A stretch of DNA of 64,000 nucleotides from CBDUXT01 sp965371245 (lineage in GTDB: Bacteria > Planctomycetota > Phycisphaerae > UBA1845): contig CBDUXT010000008.1 in assembly GCA_965371245.1 (NCBI GenBank), positions 1-64,000 of the forward strand, read 5' to 3'. The notes beneath the pieces are model-generated. The model did not search any database, was not told the DNA's origin, and saw nothing but the letters and a program-made list of their open reading frames with translations. The position numbers and the translations under genes are program-made. The stretch's first letter is position 1. Every line of letters begins with the position of its first letter. Positions 50,948 to 60,639 of this stretch are shown here, one piece after another.

Positions 50948-51492
50948 ACACCTGGTCTCCACCGCGCGCCGCCACAGCGACGACACGCCGCCCCAGGCCT
51001 AACAGACTGCGTGCCATCACCGCACCGCAACCCGGTCCACCGCCTCGAAAGGCCCACGAACACGGTCGTTAGTTCCGCAATGACAAGGACTTAGACAATT
51101 CTCGGCCCAAGGAGCGTAGGCCCGCCGATCCCTGGATCCGCTAGTCCCACACGCGCAGGAGTTGCGACCGTTGCGGCAACACCGGCCGATCCCCACCTGC
51201 CGAATCGGTACCGCGCCGGTCCCCTGCCACGTCCGGCCGGACCGGTACGCCATGTCAGAGGCGCGGGCGCCAGCCTGCGCACCGCCGCGTGAGCATGCCA
51301 CCGGACTCGCGCGGGATGCACTGAAGAATGCGCAAGACCGGTCTTGCCAAGCATCCGGATCGCGCCCGCCACGAAGCGATCGGTTGCGAAACACCCGGCA
51401 CCTCTTCACAATGCCAGGCTGGTCGCCGAAGCCGCGGCTCGCTGCGGAGCAGCGCGTCGGGGACTCAGCCATCAACGGAAGAAAAGCCGACC
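50948..51492. other. divergent intergenic region upstream of the flagellar block
   Basis: 545 bp without a supported gene. It must contain the promoter for the minus-strand flagellar operon and that of the plus-strand membrane protein; neither shows a clear consensus. It contains the R4 copy at 51241-51316. Confidence 0.5.
51241..51316 (-). repeat. R4 repeat, copy 2 (inverted)
   Basis: Reverse complement shows GTCCGGTGGCATG, GGCTGGCGCCCGCG and CCTCTGACATGGCGTACCGG, aligning with 18255-18348. Confidence 0.7.
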
Positions 51493-52296
51493 ATGGTCGC
51501 CACGTTTATGTACTCACTAGCCGGCGGAATACTCGCCGTGGCGGCCACCGGTCGCCCCGATCAGATCGTCTGGAAGTTCCTCCGGCTGATCGCCTTGCTC
51601 GCCTTCGGCCTGACCTGCGGCGTGACCGCGTGGCAGCTTCGTGGCACCAACCTCGACATCAGCCGGATCGGCGCCGCGGGCTTACTCGGCATGGGCGCCG
51701 GGATGGTCGCGATGGTCGTGGTCTTTCTCGCGCCCCTGGCGACCCGCATCCCGTGGCCATTCCGCGCAATCTGCCTGACCGGCGGTCTGCTCGGCCTGGC
51801 CGCCGCCTGCCTGTCGGCGCAGTCCGGCCTCATGGAGGAACCCAGCGCACGGCTTGTTACTGTGTGGGTCGCCGTGGGCCAGATTCTGAGCGGGGCGCTT
51901 CTGGGGAGCATCACCGTCGCGTGGCTGCTTGGTCATGCCTATCTGACGGCCACACGCATGACGATCTTGCCGCTACGGCACTTCAGCCGGTTGCTGCTGT
52001 GGGCGGTCGGAATCCGTGCCGCATTCGTTCCCGTCAGCCTCTCGCTGGCGTGGGTCGTGGGAAGCGGTACCGAGCCATCGATTCTGATCCAGTTTGGCCA
52101 GGCCTGGCTGGTGTTGACCTTGAGGCTGGCGGTGGGCATCCTGGGGGTCGCCTTGTTTGCCTACATGGTGTCCGACTGCGTCCGGCTGCGTTCGACACAG
52201 TCGGCGACGGGGATCCTATACTTCGGTTCCGTGTTCGCTTACATCGGCGAGCTAGCGAGTTTGCAGCTCGTCGCGGACTGTGGTTGGCCGCTATAG
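51493..52296 (+). CDS. multi-pass membrane protein of unknown function
   Basis: 267 aa with about seven hydrophobic helices (for example GFAxAGILAV-like start MVATFMYSLAGGILAVAATG, then LIALLAFGLTCGVTAWQL). No charged motif or known family was recognised. ATG 51493 is preceded by GGAAGAAAAG; the reading frame upstream falls in repeat and promoter sequence. A REPIN follows its stop by 6 bp. Confidence 0.7.
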   Translation: MVATFMYSLAGGILAVAATGRPDQIVWKFLRLIALLAFGLTCGVTAWQLRGTNLDISRIGAAGLLGMGAGMVAMVVVFLAPLATRIPWPFRAICLTGGLLGLAAACLSAQSGLMEEPSARLVTVWVAVGQILSGALLGSITVAWLLGHAYLTATRMTILPLRHFSRLLLWAVGIRAAFVPVSLSLAWVVGSGTEPSILIQFGQAWLVLTLRLAVGILGVALFAYMVSDCVRLRSTQSATGILYFGSVFAYIGELASLQLVADCGWPL

Positions 52297-52302
52297 CAGC
52301 AG

Positions 52303-52364
52303 GTAGGGCGGGCTATTGCCCGCCGCTGTTCGACCACAAGAAGGCGGGCAATAGCCCGCCCTAC
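52303..52364. repeat. REPIN 3
   Basis: Two perfect REP copies in inverted orientation (52303-52324 and 52343-52364) with an 18-bp spacer, located 39 kb from the RAYT gene. Both are identical to the consensus with GTAG outermost. Confidence 0.93.
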
Positions 52365-52435
52365 CCGCAGAGCAGGGCGCTCTTGCACGACTGCCGTTTC
52401 CAAGAGAGGGAAGGATCGTCGCAACGATCCATGGA

Positions 52436-52879
52436 ATGATGCAGATTCGATTCGACTGCCCGACGGACACGTGCGTCGCCATCATCGAGCTTGAACCGCT
52501 CGAAGAGTGCGACGGCACGATCGAGTGTCCGCGTTGCCATCAAACACATTCCATGACCATCACGCCGGCGATGCGCGCCGACAACACACCCGACCGCTGC
52601 GCCGTCTGCAACGGGACGGAGATGTTCGTGCGTAAAGATTTTCCGCAGGCGCTGGGCGTCGCGGTCGTCGTTGTCTTCGGCCTGGCGGCGCTCTACTTTT
52701 TCACCATCAACGTGGTGATCGCATGGAGCATCCTGGTCAGCGCGGCTTTTATAGACCTCCTGGTCTACCTCATGATCGGTCACGTAACCACGTGCTATGC
52801 CTGCCGCGCCGGGTATCGAAAGTGCAACCTCAACCCCGCCCACGACGGATTCGACCTGGCCACGGCGGAGAAATACTGA
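52436..52879 (+). CDS. zinc-ribbon membrane protein
   Basis: 147 aa. N-terminal zinc-ribbon-type cysteines (CPTDTC, CPRCH, then CAVCNG), followed by two adjoining transmembrane helices (ALGVAVVVVFGLAALYFFTI, AWSILVSAAFIDLLVYLMIG) and a last CYACRAGYRKC motif. Function unknown; conserved architecture suggests a small membrane-bound metal-ribbon protein. Confidence 0.72.
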   Translation: MMQIRFDCPTDTCVAIIELEPLEECDGTIECPRCHQTHSMTITPAMRADNTPDRCAVCNGTEMFVRKDFPQALGVAVVVVFGLAALYFFTINVVIAWSILVSAAFIDLLVYLMIGHVTTCYACRAGYRKCNLNPAHDGFDLATAEKY

Positions 52880-53049
52880 GTTCCGGTCCCCAGAGCCGGC
52901 TCCGCTACGCCGGTGACCGCCCGCATCCGTTCGGCGGATCGCGTTTCCGACAAAAGCACCGTCGATGCAAGCAAATCGTGACGGGTTTGCAAGCGTTTCA
53001 CCGCCATTCAAGGAGGGGGCCAGGCCGTCCTCACCCTGGAGAAGAACGC

Positions 53050-55488
53050 ATGACGGACCGAATCCACTGGCCGGCCGCCCTGTGCCTGGTGTTCACCGCG
53101 CCGCTTGCGGCCACCCAAACGGCGAGGACCAAAAGCCCGCCGGGCCATCATGAAGTCCCGGTGGACGCCCCAGGTCTCCCGGCCGCGGCGAACCAGCGCG
53201 GCGTCACGGCCGGGGCCGTGGTCACACGCGGTCGGTTCACAAGCGTACAGGTCAACGTGAGCGCCTTCGGTGGCAACATCGTCGGAGATGCAGCCAACGA
53301 GCCCTCGATAGCCGTTGACCCCCTCGACCCGAACCGAATCGCCATCGGCTGGCGCCAGTTCGACACGATCCAGTCCAACTTCCGCCAAGCCGGGTATGCC
53401 TTCAGCCAGGACGGCGGGCAGACATGGACTTTTCCCGGCGTACTTGAACCGGGCCGGTTCCGTAGCGACCCGGTTCTCGACGCCGACGCCGACGGGAACT
53501 TCTACTACTACAGCCTCAGTTCCGCGACGTCGGTGCAACTGTTCAAGTCGATCGACGGCGGCGTCACGTGGACCGGCCCCGTTCCTGGGCTCGGAGGCGA
53601 CAAGCAATGGATGGCGATCGACCGCACCAGCGGCGTCGGGAGCGGCAACATCTACGTGGTCTGGAACATTCAGTTCACCTGCTGTAGCGGAGCGGACTTT
53701 GCCCGATCCATCGATGGAGGCGAATCGTTCGAGCAGCCGATCGGTCTCCCGCTGCCCAGCATGAAGTGGGGCACGCTCGATGTCGGCCCTGACGGAGAGC
53801 TGTACCTGGCCGGTGCAACGCTCAACACCAGCGGCCACCTCGTTACCCGCTCGTTGGACGCAAAGAACAAAGCCAACCCACCCACGTTCGATTTCATCCA
53901 AAACGTAGACCTGGGGGGCACGACAACCGCCGGCCTCGGCTTCGCGGGGCCGAATCCGGCAGGGCTGCACGGACAGGTGTGGGTCAAGACCGACCATTCC
54001 GACGGCCCGTCTCGTGGAAACGTGTACATCCTGGGCTCGGTGAATCCGCCCGGACCCGACCCGATGGACGTCATGTTCATCCGCAGCACCGACGGCGGAA
54101 TGAACTGGACCGCTCCGGTGCGCGTGAACGACGACCCCATCGGCAACGGCGCGTTTCAGTGGTTCGGCACCATATCGGTCGCGCCGAACGGACGCATCGA
54201 CGTCTTCTGGAACGACACGCGCAACACGGGAGTTGCGAACTTGTCCGAGCTTCACTACGCCTTCTCAACCGACGCCGGCGACACCTGGTCGATTAACGAG
54301 CCGGCCAGCCCTATCTTCAACAGCCATCTTAACTTCCCGCAGCAGAATAAGATTGGTGACTACTATCACGCGGTGTCAAACAACGATGGAGTGGACCTGG
54401 CGTACTCGGCCACTTTCAACGGCGAGCAGGACGTCTACCACCTTCGCGTTGGGATTGACTGCAACGGAAACGGTGTCGATGACGCAACCGACATCGCCGA
54501 CGAAACCAGCGGAGACTGCAACAACAACGCGGTTCCGGACGACTGTGAACCCGACGTAGACTGCAACCTCAACGGCACGCAGGACATCTGCGACATCGCG
54601 GCCGGCATCGGCGAAGACTGCAACGGCAACCTCGCGCTCGACCAGTGCGAACCCGACGAAGACTGTAACATCAACGGCACCCAGGACATTTGCGATATCG
54701 CCAGTGGTTTCAGTCGCGACTGCAACGGCAACGGCACTCCTGATTCGTGCGACATCGACAGCGGTCAACTCGAGGATCTCGACGGAAACGGCATCCCCGA
54801 CATCTGCGACTGCCCGCCCTCGACCCCGGCGGAATCGGCCGCTTGTTGCCCCGACCAGGGAAGCGGTACCACGCTTCGGTACCTGTCGTTCCACGCCGGA
54901 GACGCCGGCGCGACCCAGGCGATCAGAATCACCTTCGCGGACCTTCCCGGACCACACAGCGTCCTGAACGGTCACTCCATGTGGGCCACCCGACCGGAAA
55001 CCGTGAGCGAACTCGGAGGGCAATTGCTACCCGGACCCGGGTCAAGCAGGTTCGCCGCGGCAACGCTCGATTGCGTCCCCCTCTTCACGACCTGGAGCAC
55101 CATCGATACGCTTCATGTCTCCCACCAGGCGATCGTTCCCGGCGGTGTCTACCGGATTCAAGTGGTCAGCGGGGCCTGCGAAGATTTCGATGAGAGCGCG
55201 TTCTCGTCCGCGCTGGTCGTGGCGACAAGCCAATGGGGTGACACCGTCGGCGCTTTTGTGGACGGGGCGTGGACACCCCCCGACGGCACAATCAACGTAC
55301 CCAGCGATGTGATCGCCGTCCTGGACAAGTTCGGCTCGCGGGTGGGCGCTCCGGTCAAGGCCCGCTGCGATGTCGAGCCGGCCATACCCGATCGCCTCAT
55401 CAACATCACGGACGTGACCCGCACGCTCGATGCCTTTAGCGGGATTGCCTTTCCGTTCGCGCCGGCCGAACCCTGCGCGAAGCGGTAA
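53050..55488 (+). CDS. secreted BNR/sialidase-propeller protein with DCNGNG repeats
   Basis: 812 aa with a signal peptide (AALCLVFTAPLAATQ). The N-terminal half is a beta-propeller with BNR/Asp-box motifs (SQDGGQTWTFPG, SIDGGVTWTG, STDGGMNWTAPV, STDAGDTWSINE). It is followed by five or six short repeats (DCNGNGVDDATDI, DCNLNGTQDICDIA, DCNGNGTPDSCDI) typical of planctomycete exported proteins. A C-terminal domain ending in a dockerin-like segment (RLINITDVTRTLDAFSG) completes it. No catalytic sialidase residues are evident, so a binding or scaffold role is more likely. Confidence 0.82.
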   Translation: MTDRIHWPAALCLVFTAPLAATQTARTKSPPGHHEVPVDAPGLPAAANQRGVTAGAVVTRGRFTSVQVNVSAFGGNIVGDAANEPSIAVDPLDPNRIAIGWRQFDTIQSNFRQAGYAFSQDGGQTWTFPGVLEPGRFRSDPVLDADADGNFYYYSLSSATSVQLFKSIDGGVTWTGPVPGLGGDKQWMAIDRTSGVGSGNIYVVWNIQFTCCSGADFARSIDGGESFEQPIGLPLPSMKWGTLDVGPDGELYLAGATLNTSGHLVTRSLDAKNKANPPTFDFIQNVDLGGTTTAGLGFAGPNPAGLHGQVWVKTDHSDGPSRGNVYILGSVNPPGPDPMDVMFIRSTDGGMNWTAPVRVNDDPIGNGAFQWFGTISVAPNGRIDVFWNDTRNTGVANLSELHYAFSTDAGDTWSINEPASPIFNSHLNFPQQNKIGDYYHAVSNNDGVDLAYSATFNGEQDVYHLRVGIDCNGNGVDDATDIADETSGDCNNNAVPDDCEPDVDCNLNGTQDICDIAAGIGEDCNGNLALDQCEPDEDCNINGTQDICDIASGFSRDCNGNGTPDSCDIDSGQLEDLDGNGIPDICDCPPSTPAESAACCPDQGSGTTLRYLSFHAGDAGATQAIRITFADLPGPHSVLNGHSMWATRPETVSELGGQLLPGPGSSRFAAATLDCVPLFTTWSTIDTLHVSHQAIVPGGVYRIQVVSGACEDFDESAFSSALVVATSQWGDTVGAFVDGAWTPPDGTINVPSDVIAVLDKFGSRVGAPVKARCDVEPAIPDRLINITDVTRTLDAFSGIAFPFAPAEPCAKR

Positions 55489-55515
55489 GCGCGACAGTCA
55501 CGCGACGTGGACCAG

Positions 55516-55662
55516 CGTATGGTCACACCTCGTTTTTCAGGTCCGGATCCACACCGCATGGTGTGCCACTGCTTTCAAGCAGTGCCCGTCGCGGCTTTCG
55601 TGAAACCCAGTCGCTGCTCAAGAGCAGTGGCGCACCCGCGGATTCAGGCGTGGCGATACACA
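55516..55662 (+). repeat. R5 repeat, copy 1
   Basis: Runs from GTATGGTCACAC through TGTGCCACTGCTTTCAAGCA and GCTCAAGAGCAGTGGC to GATTCAGGCGTGGCGAT. Contains inner palindromes. Inverted partner at 58484-58632. Confidence 0.8.
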
Positions 55663-55713
55663 AGCCCGCAACCAGCAGGGCTCGCCGATGGGCAGATTGG
55701 ATTTGAGACGTTG

Positions 55714-56451
55714 CTACGATCGAACGCCTTCGCACACGGCGGGTTCAGGCTTGGCAGCCGGCGCTGCCTCGGCGTTGACACCAAACCCCCGCGGCAACGG
55801 CAGGCCCGCAGCGTGGCGGGTCAATCGATAGGCTGCCGCCGCGAAGTACCAGAGCGGATGGCGCCCGGGGATAAGCTCGGCCGAATCAAGCGCGGCAAGA
55901 AAGTCCTCCGGACCATCGAAGTCGCGCATGCGCTGATAGCACGGCGCGACGCTGGATGCCAGATGGCTGTCACTTCCCACGAAGCGCGCCAGGTCGAGCC
56001 GGCCGGCGAAACGCGCCGCCTCGCGATCCGGACCACGGAGCAGGTTCTGCCCGTTGCAAACCTCGACCGCGTCAATGAGATCGACGATGTCCCACATGGC
56101 GTCGCCGAGCCCGCGCCCGAGCAATTTCAGAAACGGGTGCGGAACCAGCACCAACCCGCCCTGCTCTTTGATCGCCTCGGCCGTCTCTCGTGCCGACATA
56201 CCCGGCGCGATGCGCCGGTCGAGAAACAGACCGATCACGTCACCGTCGCGGGTCGTCACCTCCTCGCCGATGACAACCTTCACGCTCGTGATGGCCGCCA
56301 GGTGACGCGCGCCCTCGATCGTGTCATGGTCGGTCACGGCGACACAGCCGAAGCCCTCGCGCTCGACGAAGCTTGCCAGCGCCTCGGGTGAGGTGTTGCT
56401 GTCAAACGAGTAGTTGGTGTGTAGGTGGATCAGGGTTTTTGTCAGGCCCAT
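55714..56451 (-). CDS. PHP-domain metal-dependent phosphoesterase
   Basis: 245 aa. PHP motifs: LIHLHTNYSFDS (His9, His11), VAVTDHDTIEGA, VIGEEVTTRDGDVIGLFL, LVLVPHPF and FVGSDSHLAS. Related to YciV/RNase AM-type and histidinol-phosphatase-like phosphoesterases. ATG 56451 follows an AAGAAGGGG site. It stands alone between repeats and tRNA-Leu. Substrate unknown. Confidence 0.85.
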   Translation of the reverse strand: MGLTKTLIHLHTNYSFDSNTSPEALASFVEREGFGCVAVTDHDTIEGARHLAAITSVKVVIGEEVTTRDGDVIGLFLDRRIAPGMSARETAEAIKEQGGLVLVPHPFLKLLGRGLGDAMWDIVDLIDAVEVCNGQNLLRGPDREAARFAGRLDLARFVGSDSHLASSVAPCYQRMRDFDGPEDFLAALDSAELIPGRHPLWYFAAAAYRLTRHAAGLPLPRGFGVNAEAAPAAKPEPAVCEGVRS

Positions 56452-56680
56452 CGGTTGCCATGCCCCTTCTTTGAGTTTGTTGCAATGAGTTTCGATCGCG
56501 AGCCGTAAGCGGGAAGTACCGAGGGTACCTCTGCGCCGTCCGTCACCGCCCGCAACCTGAAGGAGTCTAGGCGACGATCCGGCGCCCTTCAAGCGGACCG
56601 GGCAACGTCCGATAGGTTCGCCGCCCACGGACGTATGTCAACGACCCATGACCCAGCCCGCGCGACCGGCAGGTCTCTAT

Positions 56681-56764
56681 TGCGGCTGAGAGGACTCGAA
56701 CCTCCACGAGCTTTCGCCCACTAGATCCTAAGTCTAGCGCGTATGCCAATTCCGCCACAGCCGC
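56681..56764 (-). tRNA. tRNA-Leu (anticodon UAG)
   Basis: Cloverleaf can be drawn: acceptor GCGGCTG/CAGCCGC with discriminator A, anticodon stem CTAGA/TCTAG with loop CTTAGGA (anticodon complement at 56728-56730), a long variable arm (TGGGCGAAAGCTCG) and T arm GGTTCGAGTCC. Class II length (84 nt without CCA). CCA is not encoded. Confidence 0.93.
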
Positions 56765-56797
56765 TGGATGTCAGGACGCCGGTACCTTCGGGTACGT

Positions 56798-56894
56798 GAC
56801 AGTTCCGGAGCCACGGGTACGCCGAATCAGAGCCGCAGGCGCCAGCCCGCGGACCCCTGCGGTACCATGACACCAGGCTCGCACCCGGCACTCC
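56798..56894 (-). repeat. R4 repeat, copy 3 (inverted)
   Basis: Reverse complement gives CCGGGTGCGAGCC, GGTCCGCGGGCTGGCGCC and CGGCTCTGATTCGGCGTACC, aligning with 18255-18348. Between tRNA-Leu and aroC. Confidence 0.78.
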
Positions 56895-57029
56895 GAAAAC
56901 TGCGTATCGCCGATTCTGTCAGGACGCCGATGCGTTTGCCTCGGAACAAATCCGCCTCTGGCACCGGGTCCGCTCTCGGCAGGTCAACACCGGTGCCACA
57001 CGAGGGTGACCAGGTTCCGCCAAGATCGA

Positions 57030-58187
57030 TCAGGCGCCCCCGAGCGCTCGCGCCGCCGCCATGTACGCCTTGTACGCCGCCCGGACCTCGATCACGGTAT
57101 CGCCGGCGAACTTCTCAAGAAACGCCCGCGCCACCTCGAACGCAACCACGTTCTCGGCCACCACGCTCGCCGCGGGAACGGAACAGACGTCGCTCCTTTC
57201 ATAATCCGACCGCTCCGGCGCCTTGGTCTCGAGATTCACGCTGTCGAGGCCGCGAAGCAGCGTGCTGATCGGCTTCATGGCCGCTCGCACTACGATAGGC
57301 GCCCCGTTGGTCATGCCGCCCTCGAGCCCCCCTGCGTTGTTGGATCGACGCACGAACCCCAGGTTCGGGCTGTTTCGAAGCGACGGATCGAAGTCGATCT
57401 CGTCATGGACGGCGCTACCAGGTCGCGCAGCAGCAGCGAAACCCAGACCGATCTGCACACCCTTGAACGCCTGGATGGAGCCCACGGCCTGCATCAACCG
57501 ACCGTCCAGTTTGTCTTGCCAACGCATGCAGCTCCCGAGCCCGGGCGGGTGACCGTGCACCTGAACCTCGACGACGCCGCCGAGTGTATCCCTGTCCACC
57601 TTGGCCTGACGAATCGCATCGATCATCCCCACAGCCGCCTGGGCGTCCGGGCAGTAGGCCTCGTTCGCGTCGCGCGCCGCGCGCAACTCGGCCACCGCAT
57701 AGTCTGTCGCGGATGCCGCGACACCGCCGATTCGCGTGACGTAGCCGACGACGTCGATATCGAATAGACGGAGCAGACACCTCGCAATGGCCCCGGCGGC
57801 CACGCGCGCAGCCGTCTCTCGAGCCGACGCCCGCTCCAGTGTCTCGCGGCAGTCGGTCGTCAGCCACTTCAGGCTTCCCGCCAGGTCCGCATGGCCCGGG
57901 CGGGGGCGGTGGATCGGCGGCGCGGTGTCGATGCGATGATCCCGGTTGATGAGCTGGACGGCGATCGGCGACCCGATCGTCACGCCGCGGCGAACACCGG
58001 AGAGGACGTCGGCCTGATCCTTCTCGATTTTCATCCGCCCGCCTCGCCCATATCCCCCCTGGCGGCGGTGCAGCTCCGCGTTCACCGCGTCGAGATCAAT
58101 CGTGACACCCGCGGGCATGCCATCGATCAGCGTAATTAGGGCCTGACCATGCGATTCACCCGCGGTTTGATAGTCCAGCCTCGCCAT
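57030..58187 (-). CDS. aroC: chorismate synthase
   Basis: Last step of the shikimate pathway (EPSP to chorismate, FMN-dependent). 385 aa. Signature blocks GESHGQALITLIDGMPAG, RRQGGYGRGGRMKIEKDQAD and RPGHADLAGSLKW are complete. The FMN-binding and Asn/Arg residues near SPNLGFVRRSNNAGGLEGGM are present. Single-gene unit flanked on both sides by repeats. Confidence 0.96.
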   Translation of the reverse strand: MARLDYQTAGESHGQALITLIDGMPAGVTIDLDAVNAELHRRQGGYGRGGRMKIEKDQADVLSGVRRGVTIGSPIAVQLINRDHRIDTAPPIHRPRPGHADLAGSLKWLTTDCRETLERASARETAARVAAGAIARCLLRLFDIDVVGYVTRIGGVAASATDYAVAELRAARDANEAYCPDAQAAVGMIDAIRQAKVDRDTLGGVVEVQVHGHPPGLGSCMRWQDKLDGRLMQAVGSIQAFKGVQIGLGFAAAARPGSAVHDEIDFDPSLRNSPNLGFVRRSNNAGGLEGGMTNGAPIVVRAAMKPISTLLRGLDSVNLETKAPERSDYERSDVCSVPAASVVAENVVAFEVARAFLEKFAGDTVIEVRAAYKAYMAAARALGGA

Positions 58188-58269
58188 AATGACACCATGC
58201 TACGCTCTTCGCCGGCCGCAAGACAGAGTCAGCCCCAAGAGGGTGCATGACCGAATCGGCTGGCAGTCT

Positions 58270-58377
58270 TCAGAGCACGGGGCGCGAGCCCTGTGACCGG
58301 TCTGGTATCGTAGAAGCCCTATGCTTGTTCGCATCGTGTCCGTGGGCTTGCGCCCACGGCTCTGACCCGGCGTGCCG
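58270..58377 (+). repeat. R4 repeat, copy 4
   Basis: AGCACGGGGCGCGAGCCCTG at the left and GGGCTTGCGCCCACGGCTCT followed by GACCCGGCGTGCC at the right; the middle has diverged from the other copies. Confidence 0.65.
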
Positions 58378-58483
58378 CCCTCAAGATGGCTTTGCACGCC
58401 CCGCCAAAACTGTCACACACCCGCCCCCAGATGCGCGGGCAGCGGCGTGCCGATCGAGACGCCTCGAACGGGCACGCGGTCCG

Positions 58484-58632
58484 ACTCGTGCATCGCCACG
58501 CCTGAATCCGCGGGCCTGCCACTGCTCTTGAGCACTGCGGGGATTCCACGAGAGTCGCCGTCGGCACGGCTCAAGAGTAGTGGCACACGGAACGGGGTGG
58601 ATATGAACCCGAAAAATGACCTGTGACCATAC
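58484..58632 (-). repeat. R5 repeat, copy 2 (inverted)
   Basis: Reverse complement aligns with 55516-55662 over its full length, including GTATGGTCACAG, GTGTGCCACT, GCTCAAGAGCAGTGGC and GCGGATTCAGGCGTGGCGAT. Confidence 0.8.
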
Positions 58633-58677
58633 ACGAGGTGCGTTGATCGACTCCCTCAAGAGGGTACACTCGGCGCC

Positions 58678-59100
58678 ATGTCCGTCGAATCACATCAGGT
58701 GGAGTTCTCAACCAGAGGCAACAACGACGTGGTCAACATCACCGACCAAGTGGCCCACTGCCTGGAGATCGGCCGTATCCACAACGGCACGGCTACGGTC
58801 TTCGTCATCGGATCGACAGCCGGGATTACGACGACCGAGTTCGAACCGGGACTCGCCAATCACGATCTGAAGGCCGGGTTCGAGATCATCGCGCCGGAGC
58901 ACGGGCGATACCGCCATGAAGAGACGTGGCACGACGACAACGGGCATTCACACGTTCGAGCCTCGCTGCTCGGTCCGAGCCTGACCATCCCTGTGATCGA
59001 AGGCCGGTTGGAGCTAGGCACCTGGCAACAGATCATCCTCATCGACTTCGACACGCGCCCAAGAGATCGGCGGGTGATCGTGCAGGTCATCGGCGAGTAG
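58678..59100 (+). CDS. yjbQ: YjbQ/UPF0047 family protein
   Basis: 140 aa, full family length. Conserved segments: GSTAGITTTEFEPGL, HDDNGHSHVRASLLGPSLTI (metal-binding His) and GTWQQIILIDFDTRPRDR. Members are single-domain proteins reported to have weak thiamine-phosphate synthase activity; the real role is not known. Confidence 0.9.
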   Translation: MSVESHQVEFSTRGNNDVVNITDQVAHCLEIGRIHNGTATVFVIGSTAGITTTEFEPGLANHDLKAGFEIIAPEHGRYRHEETWHDDNGHSHVRASLLGPSLTIPVIEGRLELGTWQQIILIDFDTRPRDRRVIVQVIGE

Positions 59101-59192
59101 TGCGTCGGCACTTGCCTGTTGGGTGGGGCATCCGCCCGGCAAGCGGTCAGCCATTCCCGACATCCAAGAACGAGCAAAAAGCAGGATTCTCG

Positions 59193-59624
59193 CTATCCAT
59201 CGTCGCCAAGCGCCTGTCGGTAGGCTGCCAGAATCTCCACATCCCGTCCCGGCGCGTAGCTGCCGGCGTGCCAGCGGAACCCCAGCTCATCGACAGGTCG
59301 GCGCGGGATCAGATGAAAATGAACGTGCCCGACGACCTGACCGGCCGCCCGCCCATTGCTCTGGAGAATGTTGAAGCCAGCCGCCCCGGTGGCCGTCAGC
59401 AGCGCCCGACCCAGCGCCGGAAGCGCCGAGCAGACGCGAGCGCACACGTCACCCGGGATCAAGTCGAGCTGCGTGTAGTGTTCGCGCGGCACGACGAGCA
59501 AGTGCCCGTCCGCCAAGGGGTGGATATCAAGGAAGGCGATCAGATCGTCCGTCTCATGGACGACGGAGGCGGGGATCGTGGAAGAAACGATCTTGCAAAA
59601 CAGGCAATCGGGATCACGCGGCAT
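59193..59624 (-). CDS. HIT family nucleotide hydrolase/transferase
   Basis: 143 aa starting MPRDPDCLFCKIVSSTIPAS. The histidine triad is GHVHFHLIPR, and ILQSNGRAAGQVVGH precedes it as in the Hint branch. Cys7 and Cys10 may bind zinc. ATG 59624 follows GGAGC. It lies about 130 bp behind rplQ on the same strand. Confidence 0.92.
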   Translation of the reverse strand: MPRDPDCLFCKIVSSTIPASVVHETDDLIAFLDIHPLADGHLLVVPREHYTQLDLIPGDVCARVCSALPALGRALLTATGAAGFNILQSNGRAAGQVVGHVHFHLIPRRPVDELGFRWHAGSYAPGRDVEILAAYRQALGDDG

Positions 59625-59751
59625 GGAAAGCTCCGAGGCAGGCCGAAGCCCCGGCGGCCCACGCGGCAATTCATGCATGGGCAGACGTCCTTCGGCCGTC
59701 ACGCCGATGGCATCCGGCACGCCACAACGGTGACGCCCCAGGTGATTTCCC

Positions 59752-60495
59752 TCACTCCGAAGCGGGCTGCTCCTCCGCCGTATCAACTGATGCATCCGCC
59801 TGCGACTCGCCCTTCGGCGCGTCCTCGTCCGATGGCGCGGACGCTTTCGGCGTGCCGGCAGCCTTGCCCGAACGACGCTTGGCAGCCTTGACGGCCAGGG
59901 CATAGCGCCCGTCAGCCTTGCGCCGCCGAGACGACTTGGCCGGCCTGGTCAACGACAGCGGCGCGTCCTCATCTCCGACGAACTGCAAGACCGCCAGCGG
60001 GGACGCATCACCAAGGCGTTTCTTCGCCAAGCGGATAAGGCGAGTGTACCCCCCCGGGCGATCCTCGAACCGCACCGCGACGGTCTCGATCAAGCGGTGC
60101 ATCACCGACTCTGCGGTAAACGCGAGCCGCCCCTTGGGCTCTCCGGTTCGATAGCGACGACCGCTTGCCGCACGCATCGTCTTGGCGCGGTGGGCATCCG
60201 ACATGGCCGCATAGGTGTCGCGATGCTCCTTGGGAATCAGCCCGCGATCGCCAAGAAGCTGGTGCAGACGGCGGCGCGCTCGAAGCGACCCAACGTCGTC
60301 ACTCGCCGCGGCCCGTGTCCGCGTCTTGACGGCCAGCGTAATGACCCGCTCGACGAACGGTCGCAGCGTCTTGGCCTTGGGCAGCGTCGTAGTGATTTGC
60401 CCGTGCTCAATCATGTTTTGAGCCATGTTTCGAAGCAACGCCTTGCGGTGCTCGGAGGTCCGGTTCAGTTTGCGCTGATGGATACGATGTCTCAT
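59752..60495 (-). CDS. rplQ: 50S ribosomal protein L17, extended
   Basis: L17 core MRHRIHQRKLNRTSEHRKAL, LLRNMAQNMIEHGQITTTLP, then GYTRLIRLAKKRLGDASPLA. At 247 aa it is about twice the usual 120-130: a middle insertion (about residues 60-115) and a long C-terminal Lys/Ala/Asp-rich tail. It is last gene of the alpha operon after rpoA (144-bp gap). Confidence 0.94.
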   Translation of the reverse strand: MRHRIHQRKLNRTSEHRKALLRNMAQNMIEHGQITTTLPKAKTLRPFVERVITLAVKTRTRAAASDDVGSLRARRRLHQLLGDRGLIPKEHRDTYAAMSDAHRAKTMRAASGRRYRTGEPKGRLAFTAESVMHRLIETVAVRFEDRPGGYTRLIRLAKKRLGDASPLAVLQFVGDEDAPLSLTRPAKSSRRRKADGRYALAVKAAKRRSGKAAGTPKASAPSDEDAPKGESQADASVDTAEEQPASE

Positions 60496-60639
60496 AACTC
60501 TATCCAGGTGCCTCGTGTAGTTTCCAGGAAGGTGCCGCCACGTTTTCAGCCGGCGCGCTGCTGCCGACACTGTCTCTCCGAGCTGCGGCGGTGAGGAAGC
60601 CGTCGGCTCGAAAGAGCACCGACCTTCTTGGAAACCCCA

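Larger units (their letters stand above)
58188..58677. other. repeat-filled intergenic region (490 bp)
   Basis: Between divergent aroC and yjbQ. Contains R4 (58270-58377) and R5 (58484-58632). No gene or clear promoter seen. Confidence 0.5.
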
